Shown: positions 29,492-40,691, counted from the stretch's first letter. The stretch: DNA of 64,000 bases from Lachancea thermotolerans CBS 6340 (GCF_000142805.1 NC_013081.1:930001-994000), one strand, 5' to 3'. The notes: a model not told the origin generated them from the letters alone. Made by a program: numbers and translations.

Positions 29492-31513
29492 TTAGTAAAG
29501 TTCAAAATAAATGTTTAGCGCTGTTGCCACAGCATAAAGGACTAGGAGAATGATGCCCACATTCTTATCAACGCGCCAGTTGTTGAGGGGAATGACAATC
29601 AAATAAACAGCAAATGCTGCCAGAAGGGTCAGGCAGCTAACAATGAGAAGTGCACTGACCTCAAAGTCGATGTGTCTGAGCCAAATGGAGCCTTCGTGAT
29701 GACTTTTTTTTAGTAAAATGACTAACATTCCGTCGAGACCGATACCAAATAAAAAATATAGCAGCGGGCCTCCAAAACAAGCACCTAATGCAACATCTAG
29801 CACTCCCATTTTTGTGAATGTGACTGTCGTAGCAAGATCACCCACAGAGTTGCCCCATGCAAAAATAGTTAAGCCCAGCATAGCCTCAGAAACATTTAGA
29901 GCAGCAGCGCTTCGCCTCAAGACTTCAACAACATTTTTAACAATAAACGATATCGTCGACACCGATAAGAGGAAAGCAAGTATTGAAACAAACCTAATAA
30001 CAAATCCATGCATTTCTCTCGACCTCAAATAATAAAACAGCAGCGCAGTTGCTATGATGATGAGCACATCAAACAGGTGCCAGGAATCTGTGATAAAATA
30101 GTCAATCAGCAAAGGGGCCACAAAGACTTGAATGCACGTAATTTTGCCTCTGTTTTGTCGATGACCAAACAGATTATCAGGCGACGGAATCAAAATCCGC
30201 AAAATAAGCAAAACCGGGGTGATTACGAGAAGTGTCAGGATTTCTGCCCAACCATGACAAGCCTTCTCGTTGTACCAATAGTTATATAGAACGGACTGAA
30301 TGATTGGCTTTTCTTGAATTTCTAATAATTCCTGTTCTGACTTAAGCGGTAAGGGCTCATTAGCGTCGGCATCAATTTGCTCGTTGGATGATATGCTCCC
30401 CATGAGTGAATTGTCTGAGCTTTGCAAGTGATTGTCTAAATATAGCAAATAGTCAGCGCTGACGGATCGCGAATTCGTACGGATAGGGGGCTTTAAAAGT
30501 CCTTGATCAGTATCGGAAACAGACTGTCCTTCGTCCCACCCTCTACTTCCTATAGGCTGCTGATTATGATCCGGACTTGAAGGTTTTATGATATTGAGTT
30601 GTGCACGCAAATCTTGATGAGAAACACATTTGGTAAGTTTGGGATGAGTTGTTGGAGGCTGAAAAGCGCTTTCGTTATCCCATACGTTCAAGATGTCATT
30701 CAGTGGCATCTTCATGTATATTGAATAGTTTGAACGCAAGCGGCGACGTATTTTACAGCTAAGATTAGCCTTGCGGTGCTCCAGCTCCTGGAGAAACTGT
30801 GTTTCATCTCTTGAATTCAGATGCTGATCTGTCTCTGAACTTGAGATAATAGCCTCATTAGCTTCAGGCGGAACCAAAACGGAGGGAACTGGCTCGTCAG
30901 CCTCAAAGTAGAGCTGGAATATAACATAGCCAACATAAACGCATACCATCAAAACACATTCCCAAAACACTAGCTTCCCGTCATATAGAAAGAACAATGA
31001 GAGGAATATCAATACTGCAAACAGCACAAGGTCTTTCATAAACCTGGTCCGATTATAGCATAGCGTAGCACTCCCCTCAGTAGGGATTAGTGGATCAAGC
31101 TCACGCTCAGGGTCCAGATTCGCAAACTCAATAGTTCTTACGAAAGGCATTGCTCCAACGACCACTGTAAGTAGGAATACAACAGCACCTAGTAATTCTC
31201 CCAGCGCGAGGGGAGTGGCACCTGAGCGCATAGACTGGTACGTACTCGTGATGTCCGGAATGGAGTTCCCCAAAGCGAGAAGCGTCATTCCAGACACGCG
31301 GTCTGATATGTGGAGCACCTGTTTCGAAATGATCGACAAGTTAGGTGTCAGGAAATCTGATGTTATCAGCCCCAGGGCCGTAAAGCTATAGCCCAGCACC
31401 CAGGGGGCCACTAAAATCGACCAATAAGTGTCATATCGTAGCCCAGCTGTAATGCAGACGACCTGAGCCAAGTAGAAGCACCCTATGGCCAGCCTTCTTC
31501 TCCAAAGTGCCAT
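29492..31513 (-). CDS. Sodium/calcium exchanger-like membrane protein (YDL206W type)
   Basis: The 673-residue product (S. cerevisiae YDL206W 762) has two clusters of about five to six transmembrane segments. They are separated by a polar, Ser-rich cytosolic loop at about residues 220-400. The two inverted alpha-repeats typical of the Ca2+/cation antiporter family are clear: TLLALGNSIPDI near residue 78-89 and IFAWGNSVGDLATT near 542-555, each with the GNS-x(2)-D core that lines the ion path. The family exchanges Ca2+ for Na+, K+ or H+; the substrate and membrane of the yeast protein are not established. Convergent with PRP42, only 19 bases between stop codons. Confidence 0.93.
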   Translation of the reverse strand: MALWRRRLAIGCFYLAQVVCITAGLRYDTYWSILVAPWVLGYSFTALGLITSDFLTPNLSIISKQVLHISDRVSGMTLLALGNSIPDITSTYQSMRSGATPLALGELLGAVVFLLTVVVGAMPFVRTIEFANLDPERELDPLIPTEGSATLCYNRTRFMKDLVLFAVLIFLSLFFLYDGKLVFWECVLMVCVYVGYVIFQLYFEADEPVPSVLVPPEANEAIISSSETDQHLNSRDETQFLQELEHRKANLSCKIRRRLRSNYSIYMKMPLNDILNVWDNESAFQPPTTHPKLTKCVSHQDLRAQLNIIKPSSPDHNQQPIGSRGWDEGQSVSDTDQGLLKPPIRTNSRSVSADYLLYLDNHLQSSDNSLMGSISSNEQIDADANEPLPLKSEQELLEIQEKPIIQSVLYNYWYNEKACHGWAEILTLLVITPVLLILRILIPSPDNLFGHRQNRGKITCIQVFVAPLLIDYFITDSWHLFDVLIIIATALLFYYLRSREMHGFVIRFVSILAFLLSVSTISFIVKNVVEVLRRSAAALNVSEAMLGLTIFAWGNSVGDLATTVTFTKMGVLDVALGACFGGPLLYFLFGIGLDGMLVILLKKSHHEGSIWLRHIDFEVSALLIVSCLTLLAAFAVYLIVIPLNNWRVDKNVGIILLVLYAVATALNIYFELY

Positions 31514-31637
31514 TATATCAGGTGTAAGTTATCTTCAAAAATACTACTCTGAGATGCTTAATTAGGCTTAAGTAATAGTGGCTTATAAGTCAAATCTAAA
31601 CGCAACGAAAAGAGAAATCCCACATTGGGTTGCTGGA

Positions 31638-32192
31638 TCATAACTTATTATAGGCTTTGTACCCTGGTTTTGCCAAGGTGTTGGTCGCTATTTTTATGTC
31701 GGTTTTAATGTCTTTTATCAGGGCCTCTTTGGTCGTGTAATCGAGTTCGGGCCTAATGTAGCCTAATATGTTGAATTTGACTTTGGCACCGTAGAAGTCA
31801 TGTCCAAACTTGTGTATAATGTGCAGCTCCACAGTCTTTGTATCGTTTTGGTAGAAGGGATTGAGGCCAATCGAAAGTACAACAGGCCAAACTTGCATTT
31901 CCTCATCTGAAAGAGATTGTCCAAAGTTAAAATCAACATGAGATCCGTCCGGCCTCCGAAGCGTTCTCTTAGAGCCTTTTTTCGCTTGCACCAGTCTTGC
32001 AAATCCGAAAAAGACGCCGAGAGGTAGGCTTTCCACCACCTTAGGGACTTGTTCAAATAGCACGTTTGCCGTAGGAACACCCAATTCAGAAGACCCGCGG
32101 CCGAACCCGCAAACTATGTCGCAGAACTCGGTGGTTATCGGATAGGGGTTTTGAGGAAAGTCAGGAATGGGTACGTCGGCAGTTCTTGGCAT
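31638..32192 (-). CDS. FMN1: Riboflavin kinase
   Basis: Fmn1 phosphorylates riboflavin to FMN. The 184-residue product (S. cerevisiae 218) has the flavokinase fold signatures: VCGFGRGSSELGVPTANV, in which the GxPTAN motif binds ATP and Mg2+, then LPLGVFFGFA, SIGLNPFYQNDTKTVELHI with the catalytic glutamate, and the terminal FIRPE-like GYIRPEL. It is homologous to YDR236C. The S. cerevisiae protein is partly mitochondrial; no strong presequence is visible here. Confidence 0.97.
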   Translation of the reverse strand: MPRTADVPIPDFPQNPYPITTEFCDIVCGFGRGSSELGVPTANVLFEQVPKVVESLPLGVFFGFARLVQAKKGSKRTLRRPDGSHVDFNFGQSLSDEEMQVWPVVLSIGLNPFYQNDTKTVELHIIHKFGHDFYGAKVKFNILGYIRPELDYTTKEALIKDIKTDIKIATNTLAKPGYKAYNKL

Positions 32193-32372
32193 GGATCTCT
32201 TGTGCTGCTTGTCTATCTTTTGCGTTTTCTGGGCAGTTTAAGGGCAAAAGAAGTAAGAATTTGATCTACAATCAAGTAAACAGGAAGCGCGACAAAAATA
32301 TCAGTTACCTCTGCAGCTGAACATCTTAAATATGATTAAATAGTAGGACCAAAACTACTTCAAAGTGTGAAT

Positions 32373-33941
32373 TTACGCATTCATTTCGGGGAACGACTTT
32401 AGAGTGCCCGAAGTCTCATAATCCTCTGACAGAATACGAAGCCTCGCGGCCCCAACATACTTGCGCTCTGCAACAGCATTTGTCAAGTCGTTGGTGAGAA
32501 GACTCATAAGTTTCCGCGCCTGGTTTCCGTAAGCCTGTACGAATTGGGCGGCTGCAGCGTCCCACCAGGATCCTAAAACCACGAAGTGAGTGTTGGTCAA
32601 TAGGTCTGTATGAGTATTGGCAATGCGAGCAAGCATCTGCCAGGAATGCACAATAGGTAGAGGGTGAGCTTGGGACGAAATAATTTCTAGAGGAAGCGGG
32701 AGACGCGTAATCACAGAAAACAGAGTAGTTATGCCCCCCATTCGTTCATCATACGATGTTTCTTCTTCCCAGGTATCGTTCTGGGCCCTTTTCCATCCCA
32801 TCTTATATCTTCCTTCTTCTGAGTTAATGTTACAGGTGAAGCCTATAACAAGTGGGCACTTTTTGACGAAACGCGCCATCAAGAAATCCAGGAGTTCGGG
32901 ATATCTAGCAAGCAAATTGAGAGCTAACTTTCCGAGAGGCAGGGCACTCTCGGGTTTAACCCTAACCTCTGTTTCGGCCTGCGAGACTAGAGCTTTAGCG
33001 ATGAAGTTCAAAATCCATTGGTATCCGAGCTGGTTTGCTTTTGTCTCATCTACCAGTGAGGAGAGCTCTGAAAAGATGGTTGCCAAATGTTGTTCGCTGT
33101 TGGTAAGCTGTCCAAATTTAGGGTTGATTTTGCGTTTATGCTTTGACAGAATAGACTTCAAGCTCGTGTCTTTTTTGACAGGCTCAACAATCTCGGATTT
33201 GATTGCTTTGATCCTATGTTTGTAGTGTTTGAAGAAATCCTCAACTTTTGAGAAATTAGTGAGCCCAAAAACCTTTTTCGCTTCCTCCTGGGCCTTGAGC
33301 TCTTTCTCCGCTGCCTCTTGTTTACGTCTCTCTTCTTCTAGTCGCTTTCGCTCCGCTTCTTTGCGCTTTTGTTCTTCAAGCTGCTGCTTCCGCTCCATTT
33401 CGGCCCTTTGTCGCAGCTTCTCGGCTTCCTCTCGCCTGATTCTCGCTTGCTCTTCGGCTTTTCGCTTCTGCTCCTCCTCAATTCTCTGCTGCTCCATCCG
33501 AATGCGCTCTTTTTCGTTTTTGACCTCTTGCACTCTCTCTGCATTGTCCCTTTCTAGTGTCTCTAGCTTCATCAGTATACTCTTCGCGAGAGATTCGCGT
33601 AAGTTTAAAAACATTTCGGGTTCATAGCTGTGCCTCGCTGGTGTTGGGTTGAAAGGCTTACTCTCTGATTTGCTCAGTGATTTTGTCCTTTTTCGCCATA
33701 TTCCTGGTTTCAATCTGCTTGGGCCGGGAATCTTTGAGCCCAAGTCTAGTTCATTCATCAGCTCAGCCAAACCTGAATCAAGTACTCCTATACTGTCACT
33801 GGGTACTGTGTCCCTTTTTACATGCCTAGGAAGCCTCAGCTGTGGAACATGCTCATCGTCGCCGCCAATAACCGTGTATTCGTCTTCGTCATGCCATTCC
33901 GGGGAGTCAATATTACACAACTCTTCATAATTGAACCGCAT
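32373..33941 (-). CDS. GLE1: Gle1, mRNA export factor, activator of Dbp5
   Basis: Gle1 sits on the cytoplasmic face of the nuclear pore and, with inositol hexakisphosphate, activates the DEAD-box ATPase Dbp5 to strip proteins from exported mRNA. The 522-residue product (S. cerevisiae 538) has a charged disordered N-terminus. A long Glu/Lys/Arg/Gln coiled coil spans about residues 120-225, and the all-helical Gle1 domain from about 230 to the end includes the ARFVKKCPLVIGF and GWKRAQNDTWEEE segments. Homologue of YDL207W, divergent from MRPL7. Confidence 0.97.
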   Translation of the reverse strand: MRFNYEELCNIDSPEWHDEDEYTVIGGDDEHVPQLRLPRHVKRDTVPSDSIGVLDSGLAELMNELDLGSKIPGPSRLKPGIWRKRTKSLSKSESKPFNPTPARHSYEPEMFLNLRESLAKSILMKLETLERDNAERVQEVKNEKERIRMEQQRIEEEQKRKAEEQARIRREEAEKLRQRAEMERKQQLEEQKRKEAERKRLEEERRKQEAAEKELKAQEEAKKVFGLTNFSKVEDFFKHYKHRIKAIKSEIVEPVKKDTSLKSILSKHKRKINPKFGQLTNSEQHLATIFSELSSLVDETKANQLGYQWILNFIAKALVSQAETEVRVKPESALPLGKLALNLLARYPELLDFLMARFVKKCPLVIGFTCNINSEEGRYKMGWKRAQNDTWEEETSYDERMGGITTLFSVITRLPLPLEIISSQAHPLPIVHSWQMLARIANTHTDLLTNTHFVVLGSWWDAAAAQFVQAYGNQARKLMSLLTNDLTNAVAERKYVGAARLRILSEDYETSGTLKSFPEMNA

Positions 33942-34198
33942 TGTTAGCAGTTACTTGCAGAGGGGGCAACTGCAGGCTTTCACTTATATGAGTAAGTATT
34001 TACCTTGATTCACACGATATTGAACATTGAGATGATTTTCTGTCAATTATTACAAAATTTTCCACTATAAAGTTCGAAAGCACTGTGTTCAACATAAAGA
34101 AAAGCTGAGGAGTATTTGAACGGGTCCTTAATCCTCTGAAAATCATTGCAAACACGAACCCACTTCTCGATAACGTAAGAAGTCAACAGTCGCTCAAA

Positions 34199-35068
34199 AT
34201 GCGGTTTATTCGTGGGTTTTCGACAACACGCAGCACCTGCAAATCAGCATGTTCACTGGTAAAACCAGTGCATCATCTTGTCAAAATTGATAAGAGCAAA
34301 CTCTCACCAAGATTTGAAGAGCTTAAGTATGCTAAGAATGATATCAGATCGCCAGGATTCAAACCTGTCGCTACGCACCAAGACCGTGTTGTTGACCATT
34401 ACCACAACACTCTGCAACCCGACTTACTTCTTATAAACTACTCTCACAAGGCACAAGTTGAAAGGGGCGCCAAAAAGAGAGAATGGGACAATTCAAGCCC
34501 TTACCACTTGAATAGGCAGCTCAGGAAGCCAAAAGGGTCCGCTGCTCAGCTTCCCGACATTCATCCAATAAAATGGCATAACATACCTTCATTGGAATCT
34601 GTTGTCATAAACTGTTACGCTAAGGAGTCTAAGGAGAACCAGCTGTTGCCTATCACTGCAGCACTCCAATTGCAACAGATCACTGGTTGTAAACCGCAAC
34701 CTGTGTACGCGAGGACAGATGTTCCTTCATGGAAAGTTAGGAGAGGAACGCGCATGGGAGCCAAGGTTGAGTTAAAGGGTCGCCCAATGTCACAGTTTTT
34801 GAGCACTTTGACTGAAATTGTTCTTCCCAGGATAAGAGAGTACAAAGGAATCAGCAACAGATCAGGAAACAGATTTGGGGGTCTCTCATTCGGATTGACA
34901 TCCGAAGATGTTAGGTTCTTCCCAGAAATAGAGTCCAATCAGGACTTGTGGCCCAAAACTTTTGGTTTGCACGTTAATATCAACACGACTGCGCAGAATG
35001 ATGTCCAGGCCAGAACGCTGGTAAGTGGATTTGCGTTCCCTTTTCATGGCCCTGAAAGGACCAAGTAA
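34199..35068 (+). CDS. MRPL7: Mrpl7, mitochondrial ribosomal large-subunit protein uL5m
   Basis: This is the mitochondrial uL5 protein of the 54S subunit central protuberance. The 289-residue product (S. cerevisiae 292) starts with a basic presequence rich in Arg, Ser and Thr. The uL5 core follows: [41 protein letters not shown] and [22 protein letters not shown]. The C-terminus GFAFPFHGP is typical of the yeast mitochondrial family. Homologue of YDR237W, convergent with SEC26. Confidence 0.97.
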   Translation: MRFIRGFSTTRSTCKSACSLVKPVHHLVKIDKSKLSPRFEELKYAKNDIRSPGFKPVATHQDRVVDHYHNTLQPDLLLINYSHKAQVERGAKKREWDNSSPYHLNRQLRKPKGSAAQLPDIHPIKWHNIPSLESVVINCYAKESKENQLLPITAALQLQQITGCKPQPVYARTDVPSWKVRRGTRMGAKVELKGRPMSQFLSTLTEIVLPRIREYKGISNRSGNRFGGLSFGLTSEDVRFFPEIESNQDLWPKTFGLHVNINTTAQNDVQARTLVSGFAFPFHGPERTK

Positions 35069-35154
35069 AACTCAAGAGCTTGTAAATAGTAACATATATG
35101 TACACGTAAAAAGAGCCAGTCTATTTCTTTTACTTTAGTCAATTTTGCATCTAC

Positions 35155-38076
35155 TTAAACGCGATCCAATTTTATCTTATTCATTTGTCTTGCTACTAAA
35201 GCGACTCTGTCACCCAAGGATAGAGCTAGGCCTTGACCCTTCGAACGAATGCGGACATGTCCAGTAATTTCGTGAGAAGTAGGATCTTTTTCGATACAGA
35301 GGTTGGCCAATGCATCCTCACCGAACGTCGATTTCGAGTAAAGGTTGCAACTCAAAAATCTACATCCTTCCTCGCCCAGGGCTTCTTCGGGAGTTAAAAT
35401 ACCCATACGCATTCCCTTGATGAGCTCATCCAAATATGCATGTAGTGTGGGGAGCTTCGACTTGACCGTTATTTTGTTTTCCCATTCAAAAGCGTTCCAC
35501 ATTTTACGGAACGTGGCATCGTCGGTCTTAGCTGGCTTAATGTAATCCATTATATCCACGTGAATGTCGTTCATGATCACATAGCGAGCATCCTCACCGT
35601 GACCGCCATCATAAATGATGTTACCGAATATGACACCGGTGTCGGCAGACGAAACCTTCACTGTGACAGTCAATTTGTGAAACCCGTGAGCAATAACATT
35701 AGTGCTTGGCGGGCTGTCAATAATCTTCAAGTCCCCTAAGGTCGCAAATTGGACGTGAAGGTTCCTCAATGTTTCCGTTGTTTGATTAACTAGCAACACA
35801 TCCAATACGACATCGAATTGGTGGTTTGTGATGTAGGCCTCAGCGTAGACTGGATCTGAGAAGCCTGTAAGTGGTACGATCTTCTTCAACTTAGATGTCA
35901 CAGATGCCAAACCCTGGCTAGCCGAAGAGTCTCCTGATATAGCTCTTTCTAAGTCCTCATTGATTGTGTCGACTGGAGTGTTTTGAATATCGACTGAAGC
36001 AAACTGTCTGAACGAAATGGCCTTGTCGATGGGCTCAGCAGTGCGAGCCAAAGCAGACGCAGATTCCTTCGCGGATTTACGTTCCGCACTCGCAACTTTT
36101 GACTCAAATGAACTCTTAGTGGCTTCCAAGTACGCCAGTTCCAAGAGTCTCTTACCCTCTGGGGACTCTTGGATGTGTGTGCCATCCATCAAAATTGACA
36201 ATGCAATCATAATTCTCTCAGAGGAGTCCTCGTCAATCTTTTTCTCGACCAAAGAACTCTGGCCAGCCCTTAGAATGCTAACAAGAATTAACATGGCTTC
36301 CGCTTTCAAAGCATTGAGAATAGCCTCATCCTTCGAGGTCCGCTCGAATCTTAGAGCACATTTGACAATTGTAGTTGCAAGAACCGATGTGGTGTAGAAA
36401 TCTCCGTTGAGAATAAAGCGGCGCAAAGGTGGCCTCGAGTCCCTTTCTTCCTTCGTCAAAGACTTGCCCGCATCTGCGGCGAAGGCTGACTCAGTAGCAT
36501 ACGTCCCATCTGGTAGGACAACGGGGCCAGAAGGCGCAGACTGCTGTTCTGACGAAGGCAGTTCATCAGAACTCTCGCCTTCCATCTGTCTAAGTTCGGA
36601 CTGAACTATTGGCAGCTCACCAACGCTGCTGCGGATATGTTTCCAGGTGCTTTGGATGTCTTCGGCATCCAAGGAGTACTCACCCAAGATCCACAAAGCC
36701 CCGCGGTATGCTTTAGCTGACGAAACATAAGGAAGGGCCCCAATAAGGTGCTGCAAGATTTCTTTTCTAAGTTGAGGGTACTTTTCGATGACTTGCTTGA
36801 TGAACGCTATCACATCGCTTGCAGCGCTAGAGCTGAGTTCACCAATGAATTCCAAGAACAACGAAACAACGTCAGCAGAAACCTCAACAAATCTAATAGC
36901 AACTTTGTGAATGTTTTTGATTAGTAGCTGTCTGTACTCTATAGCCTTTTCATCATTATGGGCATTCGCAATAGTAATCTGAAGCTCTTTCTTCAAAAGC
37001 TTGACAACATCATCCACGTTCCTTGAAGAAACAAGTTCGAGGGCAATATCAAGAGCTTTAGAGCGAACATCCAAGTCCTGAGCACTCAAAACACGCAAAA
37101 TATCTAGTGTGAGTTCCTCTAGAAACCCAGGTACTCTTTTGTGAACGTCTTGGATTCTTTCAAGAACGATGAGTTTGACATTATTGTCTGATTCCTTGAC
37201 TGCTAAGTCTATAAGCTTAGTGGCAACCTCAGAAAGCTCACGAGGATCATTGGTCAGAACGCTCAACGCTAGGGAAGCCTCAAAAATAACCTCATGTGAA
37301 GTTGTAGCTGCCAATAGATCTTGCAATAGATCCACGTACTGAGGCTTCAGGGTAGGTGTTTGGATTGCGTCTTTTCTGATAAATTCAATGAATGCGTCTT
37401 GCAAAAGGGAATCAAGACTTTCAATAGACGCAATGTTTTCCTGTAAGTAGTTAAGGGCAGCCTCGCGATCAAGATCGGCCAGCCCTAAGAATGCATTTCT
37501 TTTACAAACGGGATCAGTTTCAGCCACTAAAAACGAGTCCATAATTTCGCAAGCATCTGGGATCAAATGCTCACTGACTTTGTAAATTGAGTACACAGCC
37601 AGAATAGCATATTTGCGGATGTACGCGTGGCGGTACTCCAAGCAACTGCGCACTGCAGGTACCATTTGTTCCAAAAGATCGGCCTCGCGCAATTTTGTTA
37701 AAAACCTCAGTGTGTTACCGCGGATGTACTCATTAGGGTGTTGCAAGTCATGTTGGATCGCATTACACACCAAGATCATCTCCTGCTTTAGTTTGCCTTC
37801 ACTATCAAGCTTAGGGACAATTTCCCAATAAAAATATAGAAGTTTCTTCAATTGCTTGTTTTTGGATGGCATCACAAACCTGATTACGTGCATAAGCATT
37901 TCTGGCAAGGGGTTTCCATCCAACATCATAACAAGGATCCGTTTCATCGTGCTGATCTTTTCCTCGTCTGACCCCTTTTCCAAAGATCTTTGCAGCTCTT
38001 GATTGGTGTAACCAACAAAGCTGGGGCTCGGATCATAAACCAGCGTGTATGCTGACTGATTAAGAGTAGCGCTCAT
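35155..38076 (-). CDS. SEC26: Sec26, beta subunit of COPI coatomer
   Basis: Sec26 (beta-COP) is part of the coat that carries Golgi-to-ER retrograde cargo. The 973-residue product has the same length as S. cerevisiae Sec26. The N-terminal two thirds form an adaptin-like HEAT solenoid (LRFLTKLREADLLEQMVP, YRHAYIRKYAILAVY, LWILGEYSLDAEDI). An acidic linker follows at about 500-525, then a C-terminal appendage region ending in GDRVALVARQMNKIKLDRV. It is essential in S. cerevisiae. Homologue of YDR238C. Confidence 0.98.
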   Translation of the reverse strand: MSATLNQSAYTLVYDPSPSFVGYTNQELQRSLEKGSDEEKISTMKRILVMMLDGNPLPEMLMHVIRFVMPSKNKQLKKLLYFYWEIVPKLDSEGKLKQEMILVCNAIQHDLQHPNEYIRGNTLRFLTKLREADLLEQMVPAVRSCLEYRHAYIRKYAILAVYSIYKVSEHLIPDACEIMDSFLVAETDPVCKRNAFLGLADLDREAALNYLQENIASIESLDSLLQDAFIEFIRKDAIQTPTLKPQYVDLLQDLLAATTSHEVIFEASLALSVLTNDPRELSEVATKLIDLAVKESDNNVKLIVLERIQDVHKRVPGFLEELTLDILRVLSAQDLDVRSKALDIALELVSSRNVDDVVKLLKKELQITIANAHNDEKAIEYRQLLIKNIHKVAIRFVEVSADVVSLFLEFIGELSSSAASDVIAFIKQVIEKYPQLRKEILQHLIGALPYVSSAKAYRGALWILGEYSLDAEDIQSTWKHIRSSVGELPIVQSELRQMEGESSDELPSSEQQSAPSGPVVLPDGTYATESAFAADAGKSLTKEERDSRPPLRRFILNGDFYTTSVLATTIVKCALRFERTSKDEAILNALKAEAMLILVSILRAGQSSLVEKKIDEDSSERIMIALSILMDGTHIQESPEGKRLLELAYLEATKSSFESKVASAERKSAKESASALARTAEPIDKAISFRQFASVDIQNTPVDTINEDLERAISGDSSASQGLASVTSKLKKIVPLTGFSDPVYAEAYITNHQFDVVLDVLLVNQTTETLRNLHVQFATLGDLKIIDSPPSTNVIAHGFHKLTVTVKVSSADTGVIFGNIIYDGGHGEDARYVIMNDIHVDIMDYIKPAKTDDATFRKMWNAFEWENKITVKSKLPTLHAYLDELIKGMRMGILTPEEALGEEGCRFLSCNLYSKSTFGEDALANLCIEKDPTSHEITGHVRIRSKGQGLALSLGDRVALVARQMNKIKLDRV

Positions 38077-38290
38077 TTGTGTCGAAGAGGCGTCTTAATC
38101 CCGCTCAATTCACACTTTTGATGTTTGTTTATCTCTCGAACCGACACTTGCCACCTATGTATCAAATTTTTAAGCAGTTTTGAAGAATTATCCAAGTGAT
38201 CCGTTTATACGGAACAGAGAGATTCTAAATATTATTTGGGCATTAGTGAGTTTTATGAACGAGAAGGGAGTTGCGTTATCAGATCCCAAT

Positions 38291-40429
38291 TCAATCAAGT
38301 TCTGGATCTTTATTGGTTATGTGCAGACCTCCGTTGTAAACGTGCTTGTAATATGCTGAGTTGCTGGTTTGAACGGAGAGCGCATCATCGGAGGAGCCGT
38401 CATCAGAATTGTGTTCAGCGTATTGTCGCGAAAGGGCCCCCTCAGTTTCTGAAGGGTTTTTGATGGGAGGAATATAATTATAGTCCATATCAAGTGTCCC
38501 TGTTCTTCGCCGGTTAGTCTTCCTTGTGAAGTAGCTAGTTACAGTATCGCTTCGACCGACACGCCCATTATTGCCACTGTTCAGCCCGGTCGCTTGCGCA
38601 TCCTCGTCAAACGTAATGCCAGAATGACCTCGCTTTTCGCGCAGCGGGGCCATTACATCATCGCTGTCGTAAGCCTCATCACCAGGAATGTTTTGTAGAT
38701 ATAATTCCTCGTCGTCGCTTTCGGAGCTGGCGCCAACATGGCCTTGCTGATTTGGCTCGCCATTGTTCTTTCCGAGTAAGTTCCGAAACTCCCGAGTGTG
38801 GTCCACTTTTGTAGAAATTTGTTGATCATCATCTGCGAGCAGACCGCCATGGACAGAACTATCCTCCTCCTTAGCAGTTTCAAGAGATAATAACTTCTGC
38901 TTTGCTTTTCCATGCTTAATACCAATCTGCCTGGAGCTAGTTCTTATTCTCACTTTAATATTTTGAGGCTGCTCTAGATTGTTTTTGGTCTTAAGGGAGA
39001 ATGGTAAATCTGGAGGTGGCTGGAGTGTGTTAGAGGTTGGGAAGTATTTGAGACGCAATTCCTCGACATAGCTAGACACTAGCCTCACCGATTTCTCGGT
39101 GCCTGTACGAGTTGGCGTTCCAGAGTTAAAAGCAGCTGAATTGTCGTTATGAGTACGAGTGGGAGTAGAACTCGCACTCTCTGCGGAACCAAGATTTATG
39201 TCGTCCCCTGAATTTGATCTAGGTGTCGAAGCGGGTCGGCTTTCATTCGGACTGAGCTTGGCTTCAAAGGTTCCAATCGCTGGATCCGAAAAAGCAGTTG
39301 ATGCGGGCACCGCAGCGGGCGCTGTGGAAGCATCCTTTAGAGGCAGTGGTGAAATTTCCTCTGCGCTATAGCAAATACTCTCTTCTTCAGTATTACTGCT
39401 CTCATCGTGCATAAGAAAGTTGGGCTTGTGGTCATTGACGACCCTCAATTGCCTTGGTTTTTCACCTATGGAGTGGTCGTCGTCAAACGACGATTGCGTT
39501 TTCTTTTCACTCAGCTTACGATAGTAATCTCGTACCCGCTGGGACCTGGCTGCATCTGATGACTGGCTGTCTTGCGAATAACCAAAAGAAGGGTACATTT
39601 GCTCTTCACTTTCGTCGTTAACAAATGGGACATAATCAACTTCTCTCACTGACTCTGCTTGTGAGTCTGCAAATGAAAACTGGTCGTCACCAGAAGACTC
39701 AAGATGAGGTTTATTGGTTTCATTAGGTTGCATAAGTGAATGGTCTGACCTTGTGGATCTTATGCTATGTGGCCGAGAGTCGGTAAGTTTTAAGGATTTA
39801 ACATCAATTATAGGGCTCTCAAGATCAGTATCTAAGTCACTGGCTGCGTAGTTACGTGTTTGGATATCGTGGTTTATAGCATCTGCTTCAAAGGAGTTGT
39901 CGTCCTCCATGTTGCGACGCCTTTGTGCCTCGAAATGATCAAGCTCATCCATCAATTGGTCCAGTTCCGACTTGTTCCTTTTGTGACCTTGATAGCTTAT
40001 ATCGTCTTCATTATACGGTTCTTCTGATCTTAAGGTTTTTGCAGCTTTGCCCTCTGCGGTGTTAGTGCCTTTATTAGATTGTGGTTCGGTGTTCTTGAGA
40101 TCCACAGGAGGCGGAGGCGGTCTTCTCATGTTCGAGAGCTGATTCTCGGCATCTAAGGGCATTTTCGAAGATCTGGCAGGCCGGTAACCACTTGAAGGTA
40201 TGGAAGGTTGTCTATCAGTCTCCCCTTTCTTGTCACTCCGCGTGCCTGAACTCACAAGAGGTTTCTGAATGATCGTCTCAGTTTCAGAATGCGGTTTTGG
40301 TTGCGAATGCTTGAGGGGATATTTGTCCAAGGGTTTCAGAGAACCAACTTGTATTCCTCGCTTGGGTTCATTCTTGCTGCTACTTGAGAAGAAGAAGAAT
40401 GAATTTCTTCGGGCCTTGTGTTCACTCAT
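38291..40429 (-). CDS. YDR239C-type protein of unknown function
   Basis: The 712-residue product is mostly disordered: rich in Ser, Asp, Glu and Asn, with acidic patches around a basic segment RIRTSSRQIGIKHGKAKQK at about residues 490-508. The last 60 residues carry a denser, likely conserved motif, TRKTNRRRTGTLDMDYNYIP, followed by aromatic residues. Identification rests on position between SEC26 (YDR238C) and SNU56 (YDR240C), similar length (S. cerevisiae 779) and orientation. No catalytic domain is visible. The S. cerevisiae protein has no firmly established function. Confidence 0.8.
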   Translation of the reverse strand: MSEHKARRNSFFFFSSSSKNEPKRGIQVGSLKPLDKYPLKHSQPKPHSETETIIQKPLVSSGTRSDKKGETDRQPSIPSSGYRPARSSKMPLDAENQLSNMRRPPPPPVDLKNTEPQSNKGTNTAEGKAAKTLRSEEPYNEDDISYQGHKRNKSELDQLMDELDHFEAQRRRNMEDDNSFEADAINHDIQTRNYAASDLDTDLESPIIDVKSLKLTDSRPHSIRSTRSDHSLMQPNETNKPHLESSGDDQFSFADSQAESVREVDYVPFVNDESEEQMYPSFGYSQDSQSSDAARSQRVRDYYRKLSEKKTQSSFDDDHSIGEKPRQLRVVNDHKPNFLMHDESSNTEEESICYSAEEISPLPLKDASTAPAAVPASTAFSDPAIGTFEAKLSPNESRPASTPRSNSGDDINLGSAESASSTPTRTHNDNSAAFNSGTPTRTGTEKSVRLVSSYVEELRLKYFPTSNTLQPPPDLPFSLKTKNNLEQPQNIKVRIRTSSRQIGIKHGKAKQKLLSLETAKEEDSSVHGGLLADDDQQISTKVDHTREFRNLLGKNNGEPNQQGHVGASSESDDEELYLQNIPGDEAYDSDDVMAPLREKRGHSGITFDEDAQATGLNSGNNGRVGRSDTVTSYFTRKTNRRRTGTLDMDYNYIPPIKNPSETEGALSRQYAEHNSDDGSSDDALSVQTSNSAYYKHVYNGGLHITNKDPELD

Positions 40430-40691
40430 ATCCGATTATGGGCGTCTATACTATGATATTTATGATGAATCGCTTCCCCCGCAATAATCAACGAACTCAA
40501 AGTCCGCGTGCATAATGATCAGGTATTCTGAACAAGATCGAAGGACCGTAGGATTACGTGTAAGGTGAACTGATCAGCTCTTGACTCTCTTAATATGTGA
40601 TATAATTTAATATGTTCCTTTAGGCCTGGGCCTTTCTCGGTGGTAAGAAATTTCGCAATTCATTTATTGATTGGAAGCCTTAGTATAATTT